Assembly: GCF_000803065.1 (NCBI RefSeq)
Contig: NZ_JSXI01000079.1
Span: 1-64,000, forward strand
Source: Sphingomonas sp. ERG5
Lineage (GTDB): Bacteria; Pseudomonadota; Alphaproteobacteria; Sphingomonadales; Sphingomonadaceae
Length of the DNA stretch: 64,000 bases
Reading direction: 5' to 3'
Position 1 is the first letter of the stretch, and the number at the start of each line of letters is the position of its first letter. The translations under genes and the position numbers were made by a program. The notes beneath the pieces were generated by a model that saw nothing but the letters and a program-made list of their open reading frames with translations, did not search any database and was not told the DNA's origin. Positions 8,600-17,681 of the stretch are shown one piece after another.

Positions 8600-10579
8600 T
8601 CATGAAATCTCTGGTCCAGCCCGACCTCGCCCAAACCGCCAATTGATGCCATCGGCGCACGCGATTCCGGCGACCTGATTTCCCAACTGCCTCTCCAGGA
8701 CCGACCGCCATGGCACGAGCGTGAACTCACGGCTCTTCTCGACTAGCGCGAAGCGGCCGCTGACGAGATCGATCCGCCGCACCAGCCGGCCGTCGATCGG
8801 GTCGCCGCTATGGGTCTCACGGAAGCTCTTGCCAAGCTCGCCCGAAAGCTGCCCGGCAACGCGCAGTAACTCGCGCCGCTGCAACAGCGCGATCGCAGCC
8901 GACTGCAAGCTGAAGCCTGCCTCCCCGCCCTCGGCAAGCTGCTGCTCGACCAGCCATTGCCGGCGCGCAGCCAACGCGCCGCGCACCTCGCGCCCGAAGC
9001 CGGCGTCGCGGATCGGCGCAGGATCATTCGACACCAGCTCGCGGTCGAGCCAAGTGGCGGCATTGGCGCCGCGCAGCTGGTCGAGGGACACCGCCGATAG
9101 CGTCTCAACCTCGACGGGCTGGTCGCGATGCCGCCGCGCCTCGTAGGCAGCAGTGCGGTCCGAGTGATCATCCGCGATCGTCCAGCCCCCGTCAGGCGCG
9201 CGCTCAATACCGGCGCCTGCGCGCCGCATCGCTTCAAGCCGTCGAACGTGCGCCTCGGCGAACGCTTGGGTCGCAGATGGATCGTGCCGCAGATGCAGAT
9301 CGACTGAATAGCATCCAGAGTTGGCGGCGGCGACCTCAGCCACCACCCGATCAGCGTCGCGGATGGCAAGCATACGCGCTGTCACGCGGATGATGGCCTC
9401 TTCAGGGATCGGGTCGATCGTGTCGCCCCTGCCGATGTCGACATAATGGGCGTGCCCGTCGACGCCGTCGATCAGCAGAAAGTGGCGGTCATTATGTTCG
9501 TCGGCGAGCCCACGCATGATGACCCGCCCGACGACTGGTTCCGGATCGGACTCGCCAGCGCCGAACAGGCTCCGTCCGATCCACGGGCGTTCGAGCTTAC
9601 GCGCGGTCAACTCGCGCTGCATCGTGCGGATGATGTCACCGCGCTCGCCGATCCGACGAAGCGTCTCCTCAAGATCGTCTGCAAGTTGCCAATTCCCGCC
9701 GCCGACATTCTCGGCGAGACCCATGTTCGCCAACTTCTGCAGGCGCCCGGCGCGCAGCGACTGCTGGAATGGATCGTGATCGACCGAATTGACGATGCGG
9801 TCCTCGTCCATCGAACGGACCAGTCGGCGATCAATCACGGTCAGCCGCTCCTCGCCAATATCGTGACGCAGGCGCGCCTCGATTTCCTGGTCAGTTCGCG
9901 GCCCGAGATCTAGCGTCACCAACTCTGCCGCGCGCTCGCGGATTCCGTGCGAAATATATTCCCGCGCGATGATCAAATTCTGACCACGATCATCGACGCC
10001 GCGCAGCATGATATGGCTGTGGGGGTGCGCGGTGTTGAAATGGTCGACCGCAACCCAGTCGAGCTTCGTCCCCAGATCGGCTTCCATCTGCGTCATCAAC
10101 CGGCGGATGTAAGGCTTGAGGTCGGGATATTCGGAACCATCCTCCGCCGAGACGATGAAACGGAACTGGTGACGGTCACCGTCGCAGCGCTGAAGGAATG
10201 CCTTGCCGTCCGTCGTGTCATGCTCGGCGGAATACAACTCGCCTGGCGCGCCCTCGCGGGTGACGCCGTCGCGCTGGATATAGCGCAAATGCGCACGCGC
10301 CGCCGGGAGCCCTTTCGCGCCGAGCCGGATCAGTCTGGTCTTGACCACCGTGCGCCGCGCGCGAAAGGCAGCCAGACGATCGCGGTTGGAGAGCAGCCGG
10401 CCGACGCTCGCGCCGCGACCGACGCGACTGCCATCGAACCGGCGATTACGGATCGCTCCCTTCTCCGCCGAACGAGCGGCTGCGGCGACCACCGTTGCGA
10501 GATAGCGGCGCGCGCGTTTGCCGCCGCCAAGGCTGCGTTGCTTGCCAAGCCGGGGTGTAAAATCATCATCGTCGTTCAT
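8600..10579 (-). CDS. VirD2-type relaxase (DUF3363 family)
   Basis: A conjugative relaxase that would nick at oriT and carry the transferred strand covalently. The catalytic metal site is visible as VDHFNTAHPHSHIM near residue 180, the three-histidine motif. The long C-terminal half (about residues 300-659) matches the DUF3363 region of sphingomonad and rhizobial relaxases. I chose the ATG at 10579 because the protein then starts MNDDDDFTPRLGKQR, typical for the family; the frame extends upstream to 10702 without supporting sequence. It is followed in genome order by other transfer genes on the same strand. A candidate oriT could lie in the 261 bases upstream. Confidence 0.88.
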   Translation of the reverse strand: MNDDDDFTPRLGKQRSLGGGKRARRYLATVVAAAARSAEKGAIRNRRFDGSRVGRGASVGRLLSNRDRLAAFRARRTVVKTRLIRLGAKGLPAARAHLRYIQRDGVTREGAPGELYSAEHDTTDGKAFLQRCDGDRHQFRFIVSAEDGSEYPDLKPYIRRLMTQMEADLGTKLDWVAVDHFNTAHPHSHIMLRGVDDRGQNLIIAREYISHGIRERAAELVTLDLGPRTDQEIEARLRHDIGEERLTVIDRRLVRSMDEDRIVNSVDHDPFQQSLRAGRLQKLANMGLAENVGGGNWQLADDLEETLRRIGERGDIIRTMQRELTARKLERPWIGRSLFGAGESDPEPVVGRVIMRGLADEHNDRHFLLIDGVDGHAHYVDIGRGDTIDPIPEEAIIRVTARMLAIRDADRVVAEVAAANSGCYSVDLHLRHDPSATQAFAEAHVRRLEAMRRAGAGIERAPDGGWTIADDHSDRTAAYEARRHRDQPVEVETLSAVSLDQLRGANAATWLDRELVSNDPAPIRDAGFGREVRGALAARRQWLVEQQLAEGGEAGFSLQSAAIALLQRRELLRVAGQLSGELGKSFRETHSGDPIDGRLVRRIDLVSGRFALVEKSREFTLVPWRSVLERQLGNQVAGIACADGINWRFGRGRAGPEIS

Positions 10580-10840
10580 GACACACGACCAAGATCGGGA
10601 GTCTCGTAACGCCGGGCTATAAATGGCGGATTTCCGCCATTCTGCCCGGGCGCGCCTCGCTGGGAGCGAACCATGTCTCTCGGAAAAACGATGTGCAGAC
10701 AATCACATAGCAATGCCTGCGAGGCATTGCCTTTCTCTTGCATTCCCTTCTCCCCTTCGCCTCCCCCTCCCCGGCTCAAAAAGAATGCCGGGACACGATG
10801 CCAGTCCGGCACCGCATCCCGGCCTGACCAAGGTTGGTAT

Positions 10841-11197
10841 TCAGGCATCCGCGAATGCCCTGAATGCTTCGCCGCGCCGCCCGAACCTGCGCTTTCCCAT
10901 CATCCCGTGCGCGTTGCCGTCGCCATCGACGATCATCATCGCGACGAACCAGCGCCCATCCAGCCGCCCAACGACCCGCACCCGATCGAGCTCGATTTCG
11001 TCGTCGAAACCGCCCGCGTAACTGCCAATCCAGCGCTCCTCAAGTCGCGCTTCCCAGTGAAAATCGACCTCTTCCGCTTCCAGAAACCTGTGTGCCAATG
11101 CCTCTCCGACACCGCGGCCGAACTCGAGTTCAAGCCCCGCGACCAGCGCCGTCATTACGCGCTCCGATGCGACCGAGATGGGTTGAAGATAGGCCAT
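10841..11197 (-). CDS. Hypothetical element-backbone protein
   Basis: A 118-residue acidic protein beginning MAYLQPISVASERV. The start is fixed by AAGGAG nine bases before the ATG at 11197. The C-terminal part reads as a beta-rich domain with a basic tail (MMGKRRFGRRGEAF). I do not recognise a named family, though its position between the relaxase and the transglycosylase suggests a conserved part of the transfer backbone. Confidence 0.6.
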   Translation of the reverse strand: MAYLQPISVASERVMTALVAGLELEFGRGVGEALAHRFLEAEEVDFHWEARLEERWIGSYAGGFDDEIELDRVRVVGRLDGRWFVAMMIVDGDGNAHGMMGKRRFGRRGEAFRAFADA

Positions 11198-11418
11198 GAT
11201 ACGCTCCTTCGCTGTCATCCTCCCGATTGAGGACAACAGTCGAAGGACGGGCGGCGGCGTGGCTGTCAGGGCCGCCGGAGCGACAGCGGAGGCGCCGCGA
11301 AGCGGACGTGGGGGGAACCGATTTGCGCAGCAAATTGGGGGGTACCCGCGGGCCTTGATAGTCGCGCCGCCGCCCGCCATGCTCGGATTATCGAGACGAG
11401 CCCCCTCCCCGCTCTCGA

Positions 11419-12030
11419 TCATGGCGACGCCTTGCGGATGGCGAACAATATGGTCGCCGACGCCTGTGGCGGGTCGGCCACTGTCGCTCCCGCCGGCTCA
11501 CGCTGCACCGCGAATAAAGAGGGTGGCAGAGGCAATGGAGCGCCGATCCGGGTAGGAATGGCCGGTCGAGCAACGACCGCGCCGAGATAGGCGACCGTCT
11601 CGCGCGGCAGCGGTGCGGTGCCAGCGAGCCACGCCGCATAACGCCCCGGTCCCGCATTATAGGCAGCGAAACAGCCCGGATAACCGAACCGATCGTACAT
11701 CAGCCGAAGATAATAAGTGCCGGCCAGGATGTTGTCGCGCGGGTCGTCCGGATTATCGCCGAGCCCCAATGCTGCACGCATCGACATCCAAGTCGCGGGC
11801 ATCAATTGCATCAAGCCAATCGCCCCCTTGGAACTCCGGATCGAGCGCCCGGTAAGTTCAGTGCGCCCGCCACTTTCCGCGCGCATGACGCGCTCGATCC
11901 AGACAACGGGAATACCGAAGCGGGTCGAGGCTTCATCGATATCGAACCGCCAGCGCCCGCCCTCTTCGGCGCGCGCTGGCGTCGCCCCGACCAGCGCGAG
12001 AGCGGCCGCGAGACGGATTAGCGCCGCCAC
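11419..12030 (-). CDS. Lytic transglycosylase (VirB1/TrbN-like)
   Basis: A 203-residue secreted lytic transglycosylase that opens peptidoglycan for the mating channel. A signal peptide (residues 1-21, ending PARA) precedes an SLT domain. The catalytic Glu lies in MRAESGG, followed by GAIGLMQLMPATW, the ILAGTYYLR segment and AYNAGPG. The start overlaps the end of the TraF-type peptidase gene by 13 bases, showing one transcription unit with translational coupling. Confidence 0.88.
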   Translation of the reverse strand: MAALIRLAAALALVGATPARAEEGGRWRFDIDEASTRFGIPVVWIERVMRAESGGRTELTGRSIRSSKGAIGLMQLMPATWMSMRAALGLGDNPDDPRDNILAGTYYLRLMYDRFGYPGCFAAYNAGPGRYAAWLAGTAPLPRETVAYLGAVVARPAIPTRIGAPLPLPPSLFAVQREPAGATVADPPQASATILFAIRKASP

Positions 12031-12596
12031 AGCAGCACCGCGCGGCCAATCACGTCGTCACTCTCGGTGATACCGACATAGCGACCGTCGAACGAGTCCG
12101 GCGCGTCCATCAGCAAGAACAGTTCGCGACCGCGCAGATATACGCACCCGTCCCACCAGGGTAGCTTCCGACCGTGCGGATCGGCGATCCGCCGCGTCGC
12201 AACCGGCCGGCCATCGATCAGAATCGCGCGGCCATCGGCGCAGATCTGCCCGCCCGCGACGGCCGCCACACGCTTCACCAGTGGCACGTTGGCCGGGAGA
12301 TAATGACGTTCGGCGGCAAGAGCGCGGAAGCGTCCTGGCAGGCGCGCGACCACCATGTCGCCTGCCTTGACTGAGGCACCGGGATACACCCGATACAAGC
12401 CGATCGGCGCACTGGCGCTGACATTCCAAACCAGCCGCGGGGCCGGCGTCCAGACAATAGTCAGCCCCAACGCAAGGCTACCGATGGCCAGGCCAGCGAC
12501 CAGCCGAAGGGCGCGGCGGCGCCGGCGCAGGCGGCGCATTTGTTCGCCCCAGGCGAACAGCGGCGCGTCGCCCGTCGAGCTCCGGCGCGTACTCAT
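12018..12596 (-). CDS. traF: TraF-type S26 signal peptidase
   Basis: A 192-residue S26 peptidase with one N-terminal membrane helix (about residues 30-52). The nucleophilic Ser is in NVSASAPIGLYR and the general-base Lys in LVKRVAAVAG. The C-terminal conserved block runs through GVR-type strands to GRYVGI. In conjugative systems TraF matures the pilin. It overlaps the transglycosylase gene downstream by 13 bases and the HTH gene upstream by an ATGA junction. Confidence 0.85.
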   Translation of the reverse strand: MSTRRSSTGDAPLFAWGEQMRRLRRRRRALRLVAGLAIGSLALGLTIVWTPAPRLVWNVSASAPIGLYRVYPGASVKAGDMVVARLPGRFRALAAERHYLPANVPLVKRVAAVAGGQICADGRAILIDGRPVATRRIADPHGRKLPWWDGCVYLRGRELFLLMDAPDSFDGRYVGITESDDVIGRAVLLWRR

Positions 12597-12823
12597 CGCC
12601 TGATCTCCCGCGCGCTATGCTCGCGGCTCCACAGGTCGAGATCGTCGATATGATATTGGACGAAGCGGCTGTGGCGACGGAAGACGGGGCCTTCCCCGCG
12701 CACGCGCAGGCGCTTCAACAGGCGGCTGGAGATCTTGAGATAGGCTGCCGCCTGATCGGTATTGAGGAACGGCGAGCCGCGTTTTGCACGCTGCGCGCGA
12801 TCGATATCGTCGGGATTGTCCAT
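12593..12823 (-). CDS. Small helix-turn-helix protein (excisionase/AlpA-like)
   Basis: A protein of about 76 residues with a MerR-type winged helix: LNTDQAAAYLKISSRLLKRL followed by RRHSRFVQYHIDDLDLW. Such proteins act as excisionases or small regulators of mobile elements. I prefer the ATG at 12823 (MDNPDDIDRAQ); the frame is open to 12877. Its stop overlaps the TraF start (ATGA), so it is probably the first gene of the TraF-transglycosylase unit. Confidence 0.75.
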   Translation of the reverse strand: MDNPDDIDRAQRAKRGSPFLNTDQAAAYLKISSRLLKRLRVRGEGPVFRRHSRFVQYHIDDLDLWSREHSAREIRR

Positions 12824-12940
12824 GGGAGGTCGCTCCGCACCGGAAGCGGCCCCATGCCGCTTCACGCGGCACCTCATCTGTCGCAGCGGGCACCCGTCGG
12901 GGAGGGTCGAAAAAGCCCATAGGCTTATTCGACCCCCCGC

Positions 12941-13876
12941 TCAATTCTGCGGTCTCTCGACTGCTATTTCTTCACCATCGATCGCGGCGTGCACCAGCCG
13001 CCACGCCAGAAAATTGTCCGTTGAAATCGCGTGCAGGCGTGTCAACGCATCGACCGCGCGATCCTGGCCTGACCCATTCAACTGCTGCAGCGCCGTCGCT
13101 AACTGGCGCAGGTCGGACGGCGAGTCTGGCGCGAGCCCTCCTGGCACGCCCGGTTCTGTGCCGCTGCGAATGTGCCACAGAACAATCTTCCCCTCTGCGT
13201 CATGCACAACAAGGTCGATTGGCTCCGGGGTCAGGGCTGGCAGGGCCACATCCGCGAACGTCGTGCAGTAACGTTGCGCTATTTCGATTGGCGCGGTGCC
13301 GGCGCGCCCGTAGGTGATCCGATAAGGAGGAGTGCCTCCCCGCCATGCAACAAATAGCGGCCCGCGGGCAGATATCACCTGATCAGCATTCGCCATCGCA
13401 GCTGCCGCGCGAAAATCACCATGATACTCCGCATCCCCCGCGCAATCCGAAACGCCTTTGGTTGGGGTTAAATTCAGGATTGCCGGCGGTCGCTCGACGA
13501 TTCCCAGCCTAATTTTTGCATAGTTGAACAGCGACGCCAGGGTCTCCAGAACTCCCCGGGGCGGCGGTGGGGGGCCGGTGATAGTGATCGGAGAATCCTC
13601 GGCGGTGAACGTTCCGTTCTCCTGCGGCCGGTTGGACGAGAGCAATACCTGCGCGCGCCCGCTGATCAGGATTTGATCGCCAGCGCGCAGCGGCATTCCC
13701 CTATCGGCGTCGACCGCGTTTCGACCGCGCTGAACCTTGACGTCACCACCCCGCAGCGAAAAATTGACGAGATAGCCAACCGTTTCAAACGCTGCCTCAG
13801 CGGGCTCCGGCGCTGCCGCTGGCAAAAGAAGCGCTAGGGCCAACAGGGCAAGCAATCGCTTAGGAAAACTCATCAT
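12941..13876 (-). CDS. Secreted FecR/SH3-like protein of the CHASE2-caspase module
   Basis: About 311 residues. The N-terminus MMSFPKRLLALLALALLLP is a clear signal peptide, so the protein is periplasmic or anchored there. Residues about 30-115 read like a FecR-type beta domain (ADRGMPLRAGDQILISG). The rest has no family I know. The start overlaps the stop of the CHASE2 gene by 17 bases (13860-13876), so the two are translationally coupled. An upstream reading to 14113 runs inside the CHASE2 gene and was dropped. Its likely role is a periplasmic partner of the CHASE2 sensor. Confidence 0.7.
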   Translation of the reverse strand: MMSFPKRLLALLALALLLPAAAPEPAEAAFETVGYLVNFSLRGGDVKVQRGRNAVDADRGMPLRAGDQILISGRAQVLLSSNRPQENGTFTAEDSPITITGPPPPPRGVLETLASLFNYAKIRLGIVERPPAILNLTPTKGVSDCAGDAEYHGDFRAAAAMANADQVISARGPLFVAWRGGTPPYRITYGRAGTAPIEIAQRYCTTFADVALPALTPEPIDLVVHDAEGKIVLWHIRSGTEPGVPGGLAPDSPSDLRQLATALQQLNGSGQDRAVDALTRLHAISTDNFLAWRLVHAAIDGEEIAVERPQN

Positions 13877-15488
13877 CTGGCCCGTCTGGTGGTAACAAGG
13901 AAGAGTCGGAAGCGGGAGCCGTGACCTCCCCGTCGACCACGGCGTGTGCCGGGGCCAGACGGTCAGCGATCCGATCGACAAATCCGTGCAGGATCGCATC
14001 GAGCGATGCCCCGACATGGATGATCCGCTCGGCCAGGATCGACAGCAGTCCCGCTGCGGGATCCACGGCAATTCCCGCCGCGACTCCTTGGGCCGCGACG
14101 AGCATCTGAGCACCGACGAGCATCGCCGTCAGCAGAGTCGTCGCCACGCAGAACCAAACGACCGCTCCGAGCCGCGCAAGCCACCATAGCGGACTTGGAG
14201 GCGAACCGGTTGCGACGATATCCGACGACTGTCGACGATGCAGTGCCCATCGCAGCGGCAGGTCGTAGAGCAGAATGAACAGACAGCAACCGCCGATCAC
14301 GAAAACCAGTTCAACCGCGAAATCGAGCAGATGCGACGGTGGCTCACGCAGGAAATCGTCACGTTCGGCGGCGGCAATAGCGTTTGTCATAACCATGAGG
14401 CCCGACATCATGCCCAGGGGCGTAAAATTGCGGTCGGGAGTTTCACGCCCCGCAGCTCCCACGACCACTATCGCCCCGGCGAGGTCCGACAGGTCGGCAC
14501 CATCATCGGTGACCAGTTCGTAGGGAAAGCGATTAACCCCCTGAGCCGCCACGACCCGCGCGTTGCGGCCCACAGCCTCGACCGCGTCCGACGCGATAAA
14601 ATGGATGCGTCGCGCATCGAAGTCGTCGGCCTCGAGCGATTTTTCGGCGAGAAGCGAAAGGCCTGGCCTGGGGTTCGCGCTACCGATCGCCCGATGCCAT
14701 CGTTCGGGCACATCGGCGCCATTCTTGGCCAGAATCGCGGCCAGCAAGGCAATCGACGGAATTGCCACCTGCTCCGATTGTCTGGCGCCCGGCGCGATTG
14801 ACCAGGCGGTGGTGAACGGGCAGATCGCGCGCGCGACGCCATCGATATCCGCTTCGCTTTCGATGGACCCAAACCAGACATTGCGCCGGGCCAAGGAAAG
14901 AGCGCCACTCGGCCAATAGATCTGGTTCGCGCCTCCCGCAGCCCTCGTCCCCGGGGTCGTCCGCGCCGAGCATTGGCCACTTGGGCGCGGCGTTGGGCGG
15001 ATCGCCAGTACGACCTGAGCATGCTTTAGACTGTCGAGCGAAGTGGCGAGGTCGGCGTCCGCCGGAGAGGTGTTCGTCAAGTCGAAATCGAGAACGATGA
15101 CGGCAGCGCGCGCTCCATCCAGCTTCGAGACGAGATGCGCCACGGCGGCCCGGGAAATCGCGGGCTCGCCTCGCTGCGTTGGCGCCATATCGATAACACG
15201 TATCGGCGCGCCCCGCGCAGGACGTCCGCCATAAAGGGAGTCGGCAAGTTCCTGCGCATGGTCTTGCAGCGCCAACCGAACGCTTGCCGGTGTGATCGGC
15301 GCGTGGAGGGCAAGTGATAGCAGGAACAATAGCGTCGCCACCACGATACCCATCAGCACCGAGACGGCGAGCTTTCTCGCGATCGAAGTGCGATGGACCG
15401 CAGGTGATCCCGAGGGGGCGGCAGGCATAATGCCTGCATAAATCGGGTTCGTAATGAACGCTACTCGCCTCGCACGTCCCGAACCCAT
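13860..15488 (-). CDS. CHASE2-domain membrane sensor
   Basis: About 542 residues. One transmembrane helix (about 40-62) precedes a large extracytoplasmic CHASE2 domain: VIDMAPTQRGEP, VVIVLDFDLT-type strand, DLAGAIVVVGAA and the closing TPLGMMSGLMVMTNAI. Two or three C-terminal helices follow (about residues 385-410, 440-470). There is no kinase or cyclase output domain, so the signal is presumably passed to the partner proteins. An alternative start is ATG 15428. A perfect 17-base palindrome sits at that position. It is divergent from the caspase gene and overlaps the downstream FecR-like gene. Confidence 0.8.
   Translation of the reverse strand: MGSGRARRVAFITNPIYAGIMPAAPSGSPAVHRTSIARKLAVSVLMGIVVATLLFLLSLALHAPITPASVRLALQDHAQELADSLYGGRPARGAPIRVIDMAPTQRGEPAISRAAVAHLVSKLDGARAAVIVLDFDLTNTSPADADLATSLDSLKHAQVVLAIRPTPRPSGQCSARTTPGTRAAGGANQIYWPSGALSLARRNVWFGSIESEADIDGVARAICPFTTAWSIAPGARQSEQVAIPSIALLAAILAKNGADVPERWHRAIGSANPRPGLSLLAEKSLEADDFDARRIHFIASDAVEAVGRNARVVAAQGVNRFPYELVTDDGADLSDLAGAIVVVGAAGRETPDRNFTPLGMMSGLMVMTNAIAAAERDDFLREPPSHLLDFAVELVFVIGGCCLFILLYDLPLRWALHRRQSSDIVATGSPPSPLWWLARLGAVVWFCVATTLLTAMLVGAQMLVAAQGVAAGIAVDPAAGLLSILAERIIHVGASLDAILHGFVDRIADRLAPAHAVVDGEVTAPASDSSLLPPDGPDDEFS
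15421..15437. promoter_or_regulatory. Perfect 17-base palindrome near the CHASE2 start
   Basis: GCAGGCAT-A-ATGCCTGC is an exact inverted repeat with a one-base centre. It lies 85 bases from the divergent caspase start and covers the alternative CHASE2 ATG at 15428. It could be an operator; it could also be chance codon content if translation starts at 15488. Confidence 0.4.
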
Positions 15489-15521
15489 TGATTGGTCTAA
15501 AATGGGCGTTATCTTCGCTTC

Positions 15522-17681
15522 ATGGGGGCAGGCTGGACGTCAAAATCTCGTGGAAGACATCTCGGCCTAGCCCTGGCCCTGGCGCTGCTGGCGGGGAATT
15601 TCGGCGGTTCTACGGTGCACGCGCGGCCGCTTGATCGAGCGCCCGCCAATACGCCCGCGACATGCCCCCCCAACGGGATTCGCGATCACGCGACCTTCCT
15701 TGTGTGCGCTGCGTCCGCACCACGCCTGGCTCTGGTGGTGGGCGAAACGGCCTATCCGCAGCGACTTAGCTATGTTGGTCAACAATGGGACACGCTCCCG
15801 GTCTCGACGCGCGACGCACAGGCGATGGCGGCGCTGCTGCAAACGCGCGGGTTTGAGCTCGTCGGCGGCGGGGCGCAGCTGAATTTGACGCGCGCCGGGC
15901 TCGATCAGGCGCTAGCTGCCTTGATGGCAGCCGCGCGCGGACGACACGCGATCGTGCTCGTCTATATCTCCGGTCACGGCTTCACCTTTCAGGGCAAGAC
16001 ACTGGTCGCGCCGATCGATTCGCCCCGCCCGATCCCCGGTTTTTTCGGCGAGAATTCGAGCCGTCTCGGGGTCGAGGAGATTGATACCGCGCTGAAGGCG
16101 GCCGACCCTCTCCTGACGATGATCCTGCTCGACGCGTGCCGTGACAGTCCCCCCTCGGGCGAAGCGATCAGCGGCGCGCAGGACAGTCTTGGGGATCGCA
16201 CATTGCTCGGCCTGGCTGCTGAGCGCGGCGCGCCTGTGTCGGTCCCGGTCGATCCCAAGATCGCGCGAAGCGCTTATACCGACGCGCTCCTGGGGGCCAT
16301 CGACGCCGCGACCGATCAACAGGCACTGGCAACGGTGTTCGACGAAGCCAATGCCATGGTGAGCGCTCTGTCCAGCAAGAGCCAGAATCCACGCTACCGC
16401 TTCGGCAATTCAACGCTGCAATTGGGGGATGTGCCTACCGGAATGATATTCGGGCGGCCCGGGTCAGCGCCGCGAGTCCGTTCCGCGGCTAACTACGATC
16501 CCGAGCGTCTCGCGCGGGCGGTCGACATGATGGATTTCATCAAATTATGCTTCATCCCGCCGGAGGAGGAGGACAAGAAAGGCCTCCACGAGGTTCAGTT
16601 CTTGATGGCGAAGATGATGCTTCTCACGCGCGACGAGGCCTCACTGAAAGCCGCATGTGTCGGCATCCATGACCGGGCTAGTGCCTATCTGGCGCGGCAC
16701 CCCGAAATGCAGGGTTCCCGCGGGATCGGTGATTATTCGGATGGCCTGGAGGAAGCCGTCAAGCTCGCCGCGGAGCAGGGCAATGCGCATGCTGCGTTGC
16801 AGACCTTCATTTATTTCAAGGACGGCATGTCCGTGATCGGACTGACCGACGACGCGTTCTCGGGTGATCTTGCCCAGGCTAAGCGTACGTCGCTCGAATA
16901 TCTCTTCATGGCGGCAGATGCCGGCGATCCCTATGCGATGTTCCTCGCCGGCAAGAACCTTGCCCCGAGCATGAAGAACGGCACCTATTTTGCGACGATG
17001 CCTGATGCGTTCAAAGACAATTTCGCGACGGGCAGGCGTTATCTGGAAGGTGCGCTCGATCACGGCATCGCCGATGCCGGCTACCTTCTGGCGGACATTG
17101 CCACGAGAAACTTGACCGGCTTCCCGACGCATCCGGAACTTTACCGCAATTATCTGGAGCGCGCGTTCGCCGCACAGCCGCTGTTCGTCGATGCCGGGCA
17201 GATCCTGCATTTCCGTTTCGAACTCGCCGACGACTTCTTGAACAGCCGCGTGCGACCGCGCGACCCGGCCAAGGCCGTGGCGCTGCTTCGTCAGATCTAC
17301 GCATCACCCGTCGACGCGACGGACGATGGCCTGTCGATACGCGGCAATGCGGCTTGGCTGCTGGCCTATGCGCTGCGCGGCAATCGCGCCTCAAGCGATC
17401 CCGCCGCGCGCGAGGAATTCCGCTCATTCGCGGCCGCGGCGGCCGAACTCGGCATCCCCAATGCCGAGAGCTATGTCGGAAGCGTCCTGATCAGCGGCAC
17501 CGACGGCTTCACCAAGGATCTGGCGCGTGGCCAGGAATTCCTGCGTAAGGCGCGCGCCGCTGCGGCAGCCGATGCGGCAACCAACCCTAGCCCGCCGCGA
17601 TCCGGCGCTCGGCGACCGACTTCACCTCCGCCTGGAGGAGCTCGATCCGCGAAACGATCCAGTCGAGTTCCTCGGCGGTGA
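15522..17681 (+). CDS. Secreted caspase-family (C14) protease with Sel1-like repeats
   Basis: A 719-residue protein with a signal-like hydrophobic N-terminus (about 14-34) and a C14 caspase-like domain from about residue 68. The catalytic His is in YISGHGF (near 150) and the catalytic Cys in LLDACRDSP (near 206). From about residue 330 onward the sequence is helical with Sel1/TPR-like repeats (EAVKLAAEQGNAHAAL, YLFMAADAGDPYAM, LEGALDHGIADAGYLL). It is divergent from the CHASE2/FecR-like pair, a gene association consistent with a signalling or cell-death module. The last 30 residues are low-complexity and are read antisense through the end of the NTase-HEPN gene, so the original C-terminus may have been lost. 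Confidence 0.8.
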   Translation: MGAGWTSKSRGRHLGLALALALLAGNFGGSTVHARPLDRAPANTPATCPPNGIRDHATFLVCAASAPRLALVVGETAYPQRLSYVGQQWDTLPVSTRDAQAMAALLQTRGFELVGGGAQLNLTRAGLDQALAALMAAARGRHAIVLVYISGHGFTFQGKTLVAPIDSPRPIPGFFGENSSRLGVEEIDTALKAADPLLTMILLDACRDSPPSGEAISGAQDSLGDRTLLGLAAERGAPVSVPVDPKIARSAYTDALLGAIDAATDQQALATVFDEANAMVSALSSKSQNPRYRFGNSTLQLGDVPTGMIFGRPGSAPRVRSAANYDPERLARAVDMMDFIKLCFIPPEEEDKKGLHEVQFLMAKMMLLTRDEASLKAACVGIHDRASAYLARHPEMQGSRGIGDYSDGLEEAVKLAAEQGNAHAALQTFIYFKDGMSVIGLTDDAFSGDLAQAKRTSLEYLFMAADAGDPYAMFLAGKNLAPSMKNGTYFATMPDAFKDNFATGRRYLEGALDHGIADAGYLLADIATRNLTGFPTHPELYRNYLERAFAAQPLFVDAGQILHFRFELADDFLNSRVRPRDPAKAVALLRQIYASPVDATDDGLSIRGNAAWLLAYALRGNRASSDPAAREEFRSFAAAAAELGIPNAESYVGSVLISGTDGFTKDLARGQEFLRKARAAAAADAATNPSPPRSGARRPTSPPPGGARSAKRSSRVPRR

